From the IMG/VR virus record IMGVR_UViG_3300025759_000301, positions 1-35,032 of that record: DNA of 35,032 nt. One strand, written 5' to 3'. The notes below the pieces were generated by a model, which was not told where the DNA came from, did no database searches, and saw only the letters and a list, made by a program, of their open reading frames with translations. The DNA comes from a virus. This document shows positions 29,922 through 35,032 of this stretch, piece by piece. The first letter of the stretch is position 1. Every line of letters starts with the position of its first letter. A program made the position numbers and the translations under genes.

Positions 29922-30650
29922 ATGAACAGTAACACTATTAAGTTTGGCGATAACGCACCTACCAGCGTTACGTTCAAATATGGCAATGTGACGCAGTGTG
30001 AGTCGCAGCGGGGCGGTGATCCGTATTATCGCTTTGATTGCGAGGAAGGTCGCATTAACGCATCGAAACCATTGGCCGAAGCCATCGCCGCCAACTGGCC
30101 CGGAAGTGGTGGGCGCGTTCGCATCACCAAACGCAACGCCCGGACATATGAAGTGCAGAAGGAGCAAGATGGATCTGATTACCCGCTGGAGATGCGCCAG
30201 TGGGATGACGCCTCAAACGGATTCGTCAACATAGAGATGACGTTGGGCGTCAACGGTTCAACCCCTGCCGCGCAACCCTCACAGCCACAGCAACGGACGC
30301 CCCAAGCGGCTCCGGCTGATGGGGAGGATAAGTGGACTTCGATTGTAAGCATGATGGCCGCTGCTGTCCACGCTGCTGAGAGTATTTGCCCCGACAGTTA
30401 CACGGCGGCAGAGCGGGAGAAAGTCGCTGTGTCTATGTATATGTCAGCGGAGCGTCAGCGGGTAGATATGAGTAGCTCACCCGTGAGTGTAGAGATAGAT
30501 ACCCCCCCTGCGGGCGAAGGCATTGGTTACATGGTGATAGAGAAGATGTCAACGGGTGACATTGAAGCGCCACCACCAGAGCCACCTGCGGAAGTGCAGA
30601 CCGTCAGCGTAAATAACCCACCAGAAGATACCGACGATCTGCCGTTCTAA
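29922..30650 (+). CDS. SSB-like single-strand DNA-binding protein
   Basis: A 242-residue protein from the ATG at 29922, preceded by GGAGGAC; the longer frame to 29883 lacks such a site. The N-terminal 100 residues are strand-rich with aromatic and basic positions (FKYGNVTQCESQRGGDPYYR), as in an OB-type fold. A Gln/Pro/Ala linker and a helical part follow. The C-terminus is acidic and ends DTDDLPF, the classic SSB tail (DDIPF-like) that recruits replication and repair proteins. The tail and position with RusA support the call; the core cannot be assigned to a family with certainty. Confidence 0.78.
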   Translation: MNSNTIKFGDNAPTSVTFKYGNVTQCESQRGGDPYYRFDCEEGRINASKPLAEAIAANWPGSGGRVRITKRNARTYEVQKEQDGSDYPLEMRQWDDASNGFVNIEMTLGVNGSTPAAQPSQPQQRTPQAAPADGEDKWTSIVSMMAAAVHAAESICPDSYTAAEREKVAVSMYMSAERQRVDMSSSPVSVEIDTPPAGEGIGYMVIEKMSTGDIEAPPPEPPAEVQTVSVNNPPEDTDDLPF

Positions 30651-30695
30651 AATGAATCTGGGCATGGTGAAAAATCGCTTGTATTGCCTTGTAGA

Positions 30696-30733
30696 CCCGC
30701 AGAGATACTGCGGGCGGGGAATTGCAATGCAAT
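30696..30733 (+). promoter_or_regulatory. Hairpin and palindrome before rusA
   Basis: CCCGCAG (30696-30702) pairs with CTGCGGG (30708-30714) around AGATA. ATTGCAATGCAAT (30721-30733) is a 13-base inverted repeat with 6-base arms. These lie in the 127-base gap between SSB and RusA genes and may tune expression or bind a regulator. Confidence 0.5.
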
Positions 30734-30777
30734 ACGCACAGTGTAGTGTTTTACTGTTATTCTGGGGAGTCTAACAG

Positions 30778-31146
30778 TTGAGCACATCACCATGCCCAGA
30801 CTTTTCTTTCTGTGTTAATGGCAACCCAATACCAAAGGGCCGTCCCCGGCTGGGCTATCGTAGGCGTGTATTCACCCCGCAACGCACACTGGACTATGAA
30901 GAATTAGTTGCCCGTGAGGCCGTGTCGCAGGGCGTAAAGCGCGTCAGTGATACACTCAGAGTTGAGATTGATTTCTATCGGTCAACGCGACGCAGAGTAG
31001 ATTTAGATAACCTAATTAAAAGCATCTTAGATGCACTGAACTTCATTGCATACGATGATGATGTGCAGATCGTTCAGTTGGAAGCGAGAAAGGATTATGA
31101 TAAGAAGCACCCGCGAGCGGAAGTTCGCATCTATAAAATACAGTAG
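30778..31146 (+). CDS. rusA: RusA-family Holliday junction resolvase
   Basis: A 122-residue nuclease that cuts four-way DNA junctions, needed to resolve branches before packaging. Family features are present: the GNPIPKGRPRLGYR N-terminus, the acidic pair Asp75 and Asp77 in RRVDLDNLIKSILDAL, Lys81, and the acidic YDDDVQI at about 92-98. The normal length is about 120 residues. It starts with TTG at 30778 with GGGGAG upstream; no in-frame ATG is available. Confidence 0.92.
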   Translation: MSTSPCPDFSFCVNGNPIPKGRPRLGYRRRVFTPQRTLDYEELVAREAVSQGVKRVSDTLRVEIDFYRSTRRRVDLDNLIKSILDALNFIAYDDDVQIVQLEARKDYDKKHPRAEVRIYKIQ

Positions 31147-31184
31147 CTAAAAAATATCCATCCGTAACTGGTTTACGGTAGAGC

Positions 31185-31370
31185 TTGAGGAAGAGGCAAC
31201 GCTGGGAAGGTTGCATACCGTTTTTCGAGGAAGGCGCGTATCGTGAGGACGAATACGCCACCGCCCTATCTAAAGACGGCGTTGGGGCTTGGGCATCGTG
31301 GCAGGGCACTCGCAAGCTGCTATCTAACGCTATCACAGATCGACAGAAACCCGACGACTCACTGAGCTAA
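31185..31370 (+). pseudogene. Small gene, possibly frameshifted
   Basis: From 31185 (TTG) a 61-codon frame ends at 31370. Its C-terminal part (FFEEGAYREDEYATALSKDG) looks like a real protein, but its first residues are poor and have no ribosome site. In the neighbouring frame upstream, from about 31150, codons read SIRNWFTVELEEEATLG and then run to a stop at 31249. Joining the two by a one-base shift near the T run at 31220-31224 gives one sensible protein of about 70 residues. Either a sequence error, a decayed gene or programmed shift is possible. Confidence 0.45.
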
Positions 31371-31379
31371 GAGCATGGG

Positions 31380-31408
31380 ACAACAGGCTACACCTATAGC
31401 CTTGTTGT
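31380..31408 (+). terminator. Hairpin, possible attenuator
   Basis: ACAACA-GGCTA pairs with TAGCC-T-TGTTGT (11 pairs, one bulge, 6-base loop), followed by TTTCCCC. The T tail is short, so partial termination or RNA protection is as likely as full termination. Confidence 0.4.
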
Positions 31409-31445
31409 TTCCCCTCGGATCTACTGAGCTATAGACAGGCGCACT

Positions 31446-31640
31446 ATGGGACGTATGGCAGAGATTAGAGCGTTGCAGCATGAAGAGATACCAGAGTCAA
31501 GAGAGGCGCTAAAAACAGCATCTCTTAAATACCACTACATTGACCTCATGGACGGGAGGACACAGCGGGCAATATGGGGTCGATTCCTATTCTTTGATCG
31601 TAAAGGCAACTTACTTCCAGATGAAGAAATGCTATCCTAA
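31446..31640 (+). CDS. Small protein of 64 aa, unknown
   Basis: It starts at ATG 31446 (AGGCG upstream) or at ATG 31455. A basic and acidic helix is followed by AIWGRFLFFDRKGNLLPDEE, a short strand-turn-strand end. No family is recognised. It precedes the nuclease-like gene by 13 bases. Confidence 0.65.
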   Translation: MGRMAEIRALQHEEIPESREALKTASLKYHYIDLMDGRTQRAIWGRFLFFDRKGNLLPDEEMLS

Positions 31641-31653
31641 ACAAGGAGGATTT

Positions 31654-32133
31654 ATGTTAAACTCAGACACACCATTAGGCATTGGTTACATAAAAAACCA
31701 GCACAAGGTAGCCGAGTTGATTGAGCGTAAATATGGCGTAGAGATGATTGATTGCGGCAAGACGGCTGTTGTGGATTACATGGCTTGCAGAGACAAGAAG
31801 ACCGTGGCGTTGATTGAGGTTAGGTGTCGCAACATAACACGCAAAGCATTAAGCCATAAATACAACGACGAGATTATAGTCACACACAGGAAGATATCAG
31901 AGACAGTTGAGTTGAGCCGCATACAGTCCGTTCCTTCGTTTATCGCTTTTAAGCTGTTGGATCGAACCTTGCTTATACAGATTGCAGATGCACGGGGGGA
32001 AATGGTTGTGCCATACAGAGTAGACAGGACGGTCACCCCAAACAACTGCAACAAGACAGGTATCGCAGAAAGAGACAATGGATTCATAGACGTAACCAAC
32101 GCAAAGGAGTTACACTTTGACGGCGACATTTAG
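31654..32133 (+). CDS. PD-(D/E)XK-like nuclease candidate
   Basis: A 159-residue protein from ATG 31654 with AAGGAGG just upstream. Residues 10-65 (KVAELIERKYGVEMIDCGKT, then VVDYMACRDKKTVALIEVRC) follow the pattern of the PD-(D/E)XK fold: helix, Asp before the strand, then a Glu-Val-Arg in the place of the usual Glu-x-Lys. The next positions (HKYNDEIIVTHRKI) fit the following helix. Phage enzymes of this fold resolve or trim DNA. Activity is not certain since Arg replaces Lys. Confidence 0.6.
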   Translation: MLNSDTPLGIGYIKNQHKVAELIERKYGVEMIDCGKTAVVDYMACRDKKTVALIEVRCRNITRKALSHKYNDEIIVTHRKISETVELSRIQSVPSFIAFKLLDRTLLIQIADARGEMVVPYRVDRTVTPNNCNKTGIAERDNGFIDVTNAKELHFDGDI

Positions 32134-32356
32134 TTATGTCTTTGACGATAGGGATTATCCGGGCATACAGCTGACGATTGAAGCAGAGATTATACCGGGC
32201 GTAAGAGAGACACTAAACCACCCACCTGTCGATTCTGATGTTATAATTGGGACGATTGAGGGTGATTTCAGAGTGTATTACGAGGAGGATTACTTTACTG
32301 AGGTAGAGTGGCAGCGCATACTGGATGCAGCCGAAACTAAACTGATAGGAGGATAA
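32117..32356 (+). CDS. Small acidic protein, unknown
   Basis: A 79-residue protein starting with TTG at 32117; AAGGAG lies about 8 bases before it, and the gene overlaps the previous one by 17 bases. It is strand-rich at first (FSYVFDDRDYPGIQLTIEAE) and helical at the end (VEWQRILDAAETKLIG). No family is recognised. Confidence 0.68.
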   Translation: MTATFSYVFDDRDYPGIQLTIEAEIIPGVRETLNHPPVDSDVIIGTIEGDFRVYYEEDYFTEVEWQRILDAAETKLIGG

Positions 32357-32362
32357 CAACCC

Positions 32363-32758
32363 ATGGATAAGATGGACAGGCATGAAACAGCCCGTATGCT
32401 GTTGGAAGCAGCAAGGCGCATAACAGTTACAAAGGAGATAGAGCCACTGATACGGCAGGTTGAGAATGTGCTGGCCGTGGAGGTCATACAGGAGACAACA
32501 GCAGAAGCTATTGAGCAGATCCTTAGAGATAGATGGATGGACTTGTATGAAGGCGCAGGTAAGCCAGAGCTGCCAAGGCCCATAGAGAGTTACCTGCCAA
32601 CTATTCCCACATTGGATAGGATACGAGATACACCCAATCAAACCACCTTAGAACCGTTGGATATGCCAGATTATCAAGCGCGAAGACGTGCATGGCACAT
32701 AAAAAGGCAGCGTGATGGCGTTATAACCAGAGGGTGGGAGAAAAATGAACGAAAGTAA
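32363..32758 (+). CDS. Helical protein, unknown
   Basis: A 131-residue protein; AGGAGG stands before ATG 32363. The first 70 residues are amphipathic helix, and a basic C-terminus follows (QARRRAWHIKRQRDG). It overlaps the next gene by 14 bases. No domain is recognised. Confidence 0.7.
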   Translation: MDKMDRHETARMLLEAARRITVTKEIEPLIRQVENVLAVEVIQETTAEAIEQILRDRWMDLYEGAGKPELPRPIESYLPTIPTLDRIRDTPNQTTLEPLDMPDYQARRRAWHIKRQRDGVITRGWEKNERK

Positions 32759-33089
32759 GAGTATATTACACAAGAATTCTTTTTATGAGGAGTGGCGCTG
32801 CTTAGTTCCCGGTTGCACTCACTCATCTACATATGTTGGTGTTTCCCATTTGCACAAGGACCTGCTGGACGACAGGATGGAGTGGCATGGTTCAGAGATA
32901 CATAAAACACACCTTGTGCGAATCTTTCTCAACAAAGCAGATATGCAAACCTCAATGGAAGTTGAGAACCTGCCCCACCTACACTTGAAGGAGATAGATA
33001 GTCAGCTTTCCGACTTGCAAGAATACGCAAAGAAACTTGCTGACGATGCCGAGTATAGGTTGCGTATGAAAGAGGTGCATGGTGATTAG
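32745..33089 (+). CDS. Small protein with a Cys-x4-Cys element, unknown
   Basis: A 114-residue protein; GGGAGA precedes ATG 32745. The early part WRCLVPGCTHSSTYVGVSHL with following His residues resembles a degenerate zinc-finger-like site. The C-terminal half is a long coiled-coil-like helix (LHLKEIDSQLSDLQEYAKKL). It overlaps the next gene by 11 bases. Confidence 0.68.
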   Translation: MNESKSILHKNSFYEEWRCLVPGCTHSSTYVGVSHLHKDLLDDRMEWHGSEIHKTHLVRIFLNKADMQTSMEVENLPHLHLKEIDSQLSDLQEYAKKLADDAEYRLRMKEVHGD

Positions 33090-33477
33090 AAAAAAGAAAG
33101 GTCATAAAAACACCAAATCTAAAAGAGTATTAGGTAAATCTGATGCTCAACGATTTCACGCCAACAAAAGGGGTGGTCAGCGATACGGTGGAATGTCAGA
33201 CGATGTGCAGAGAGAGATTGTCCGAAGAATAGTTGGGCGAAAAGGAGCTATCCAACTTGGCAAGCAATCTGCCCGCGTTAAATTGTATGATGTAAGATAT
33301 GGGCTAACTATTTACAGAGTGGTATTTGACTTGAAACGCAAGACGCTGGTTACATTCTTGCCGCCGGGAGAAATACCGTTTGACGACAGGACAAAGTTTA
33401 ATCCTCATTGGGAGTCAGAATACAATGCAAAGTTTCCAGATCAAACCCCACCCCATCCCCAACCCAGATGTAATTGA
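33079..33477 (+). CDS. Basic protein, unknown
   Basis: A 132-residue protein. The first 35 residues are Lys/Arg-rich (IRKKKGHKNTKSKRVLGKSD). A core with RYGLTIYRVVFDLKRKTLVT looks like two or three strands after a helix, and a Pro-rich end follows. A nucleic-acid role is possible. It overlaps the next frame by 53 bases. Confidence 0.68.
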   Translation: MVIRKKKGHKNTKSKRVLGKSDAQRFHANKRGGQRYGGMSDDVQREIVRRIVGRKGAIQLGKQSARVKLYDVRYGLTIYRVVFDLKRKTLVTFLPPGEIPFDDRTKFNPHWESEYNAKFPDQTPPHPQPRCN

Positions 33478-33715
33478 GGAGAAAAAGATTACCGCTCCAT
33501 TTTACTCTAAGATTCTTAGATTTGACTTGGATTCAGATGGGCGTCCCTGCGTGTGGTTTTCTGAGCGCGTAAAAAATGAAGAGGTTGATTACAGTATATC
33601 TCTATACAGAGATGGGGATCAGTATAATGCCTTACTGCATACCAGACATATAGGAAGCTGTTACTATAAGGGTAATATGATTCACGCCTTTGTGGGAAAA
33701 ACGAGGCATATATAA
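33425..33715 (+). CDS. Last early-operon protein, unknown
   Basis: A 96-residue protein; I take ATG 33425 with GGGAG upstream, inside the end of the previous gene. Strand-rich (YSKILRFDLDSDGRPCVWFS, then VDYSISLYRDGDQYNALLHT). No family recognised. The operon ends here, 108 bases before the terminator. Confidence 0.66.
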   Translation: MQSFQIKPHPIPNPDVIEEKKITAPFYSKILRFDLDSDGRPCVWFSERVKNEEVDYSISLYRDGDQYNALLHTRHIGSCYYKGNMIHAFVGKTRHI

Positions 33716-33823
33716 GGCTTGCTTTTAGATTGAAGTGGGCATATCTTTATCCTTGTAACCAAAAATAAAAAAGCGATTTGGTGGTCATCTCGCTTGTCTG
33801 CCGTGACAATATTTTTGGGTTTG

Positions 33824-33876
33824 AAACGCGTCGGGAAATTAGAGTTCCAGCTCTAATAGATTCTCGGCGCGTTTTT
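33824..33876. terminator. Bidirectional terminator between early and late units
   Basis: AAACGCGTCG (33824-33833) pairs with CGGCGCGTTT (33865-33874), ten pairs with one G-U, and an inner ATTAGAG/CTCTAAT hairpin (33838-33844, 33851-33857). Read on plus, the run TTTTT (33872-33876) completes an intrinsic terminator for the early operon. Read on minus it lies directly behind the metallophosphoesterase stop, and CAAACCCAAAAAT follows. Confidence 0.8.
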
Positions 33877-34806
33877 CTATGCGGCTCTTCTCGGCTGCAC
33901 AATGACCTCTTTACCATGCTGCTTACCGCGCTGCACAGATAGATCAACCCACCAACCGCCCTTGGGTCTGGGACTTTTGCCCGTCTGCACCCACCACGAA
34001 TCGCCCTTGTATTCGTCTTTGTAACTGGGCAGCTGGAGATGCCATTGCGTGTCTTGGTAGATGCGCCCGTTGCCAGTGCAGCGTTCGCGCTGTAGCTCGA
34101 CCATCCACGATTCGTGAATATGCCCAGAAATCACAATATCAGCGTCTGGAAGATAGGTGGCCCTGCGGTTAGTGCCAATGACCCCCTTTGTAACTGGCCC
34201 CCCACCGCCTGTGCCATGCGAATAGGCCACGCAAATGCTGTCAATGACACGCCTGTTGTCACCGCGCTTGCCCTTGCAGGTGCGATAGGGCCGGAATATG
34301 ATCCACCCAGCATACGGCATGATCTGTATGTCGCTGCCTGTCTGCGCGTTGAGTTGCTGCACAGTAGCGCCCAGCAGGTCAAACTCAGCATGGGATATGA
34401 TTGATGTTTCATGATTCCCCCTGCACCATCCAGCAATGAGATGGGCATAGGGCGAGAGGAACTCAACGGTATCCTCTACGAGGGCGTTGAGGTAGTCTGA
34501 GCGTTTGTATTCGGGGCGCAGGGAGGACTTTGAGCCACGCCTGTCATTGCGTCCTCCCATTGCATCCCACCAATCACCCAGCATGTAAACAGGCGCGGCC
34601 CGTTTCAGTGCTTCGTCGAGGTGACGCTTGAGCATCTTGCGGTCACAGTCGGCTGAGTCGAAATGCTGATCGGACATAAATAGCACCGACCCAGCCCAGT
34701 GATTAACGCCAATGTCCCACTCTGTGCAGAGTGTTTTGTCACCTATGCGACGTGTCTCAGCGACTGTCTGCGACATCCACAACGGCTTGTGAGAAAATGT
34801 AGGCAA
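33877..34806 (-). CDS. Calcineurin-like metallophosphoesterase
   Basis: A 309-residue enzyme of the two-metal phosphoesterase fold. With the TTG start at 34804-34806 the motifs are DQH (46-48), GD (77-78), GNHE (130-133), SHG with His197 and GHIH (228-231): a complete set. The ATG at 34774-34776 gives a version 10 residues shorter with all motifs kept; neither has a strong ribosome site. Phage members act as nucleotide, DNA or nuclease-like phosphodiesterases; the substrate cannot be read from the sequence. It is the last gene of the late unit, overlapping the small membrane-protein gene. Confidence 0.9.
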   Translation of the reverse strand: MPTFSHKPLWMSQTVAETRRIGDKTLCTEWDIGVNHWAGSVLFMSDQHFDSADCDRKMLKRHLDEALKRAAPVYMLGDWWDAMGGRNDRRGSKSSLRPEYKRSDYLNALVEDTVEFLSPYAHLIAGWCRGNHETSIISHAEFDLLGATVQQLNAQTGSDIQIMPYAGWIIFRPYRTCKGKRGDNRRVIDSICVAYSHGTGGGGPVTKGVIGTNRRATYLPDADIVISGHIHESWMVELQRERCTGNGRIYQDTQWHLQLPSYKDEYKGDSWWVQTGKSPRPKGGWWVDLSVQRGKQHGKEVIVQPRRAA

Positions 34807-34948
34807 TCGCCACTGCGGCCATCGGCCACGTCAGCTCGACTGCTCCGGTTGTAGCCGCAGCGCCCACGGCAGCGGTGACGGCCAGTTTCCGCGAGGCCGC
34901 TTTATTAGCAACCCCCTTAACCAGCGATTTAATCGTCCCAATATTCAT
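34757..34948 (-). CDS. Small two-helix membrane protein (right copy)
   Basis: The second copy of the holin-like gene at 26-217, here with Asn15 and Phe52. It is the same gene on the circular map and should be counted once. It connects the left-end late genes to the metallophosphoesterase. Confidence 0.8.
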   Translation of the reverse strand: MNIGTIKSLVKGVANKAASRKLAVTAAVGAAATTGAVELTWPMAAVAIAYIFSQAVVDVADSR

Positions 34949-35032
34949 GCCTCTACAAGCTCCTCTACGGCCTCCGCAGTTACAGCGCCATTCTCACTCG
35001 ATTCCTCGTCCAACACGCTCTGTAGGGCCGTT
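34945..35032 (-). CDS. Coiled-coil protein, 3' part (right copy)
   Basis: The C-terminal portion of the gene complete at 214-426. Its start lies past the right edge. Same gene on the circular map. Confidence 0.7.
   Translation of the reverse strand, partial: TALQSVLDEESSENGAVTAEAVEELVEA

Larger units (their letters stand above)
34732..35032. repeat. Terminal redundancy, right copy
   Basis: Matches 1-301 with four substitutions (at 34795, 34835, 34905 and 34906). Continuing the circle, the coiled-coil gene that begins here is completed at the left end. Confidence 0.95.

Overview
The window is one complete small tailed-phage genome, written as a linear copy that overlaps itself. Bases 1-301 return at 34732-35032 with only four substitutions, so the unique unit is about 34,731 bp and the map is circular. 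The head and tail genes are those of a podovirus: terminase, portal, scaffold, capsid, a P22 gp4 / T7 gp11-type adaptor, a propeller-like tail protein, very large internal proteins and a fibre ending in a self-cleaving chaperone. No DNA polymerase, RNA polymerase, integrase, tRNA or CRISPR array is visible. AGGAGG-type ribosome sites and TTGACA/TATATT promoters suggest a proteobacterial-like host. The small lysine-rich proteins resemble ones I associate with marine phages. The host cannot be named.

Layout. From 23541 down to 26, and across the circle junction to 33877, all genes lie on the minus strand as one tightly packed late unit: M15 endolysin, basic protein, TerS, small protein, TerL, glycine-rich protein, portal, zinc ribbon, scaffold, major capsid, decoration protein, adaptor, tail tube or nozzle, four internal or repeat proteins, S74 fibre, several small membrane proteins and a metallophosphoesterase. 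A consensus promoter sits directly against the endolysin ATG, with a cluster of AGTATG boxes upstream of it. The region 23542-25106 is non-coding: promoters, short iterons, inverted repeats and a strongly C-rich low-complexity tract. It could be a replication or regulatory centre.

From 25107 to 29114 the plus strand carries a compositionally distinct pair, a zinc-finger MoxR/CobS-like AAA+ ATPase and its partner, followed by five small genes. Two intergenic gaps in this segment hold complete type II hammerhead ribozymes (27253-27329 and 28770-28825), each starting at the stop codon of the gene before it. From 29150 to 29699 two minus-strand genes, one an XRE-type regulator, face a plus-strand operon (29922-33715) with an SSB-like protein, a RusA resolvase, a PD-(D/E)XK-like protein and several unknowns. 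TTGATTGC boxes lie between them. A bidirectional terminator at 33824-33876 separates this operon from the end of the late unit.

Most interesting are the paired ribozymes, which should cut the early polycistronic RNA exactly between genes, and a genome-wide excess of the word GTAACTG(G)/(C)CAGTTAC in both orientations.
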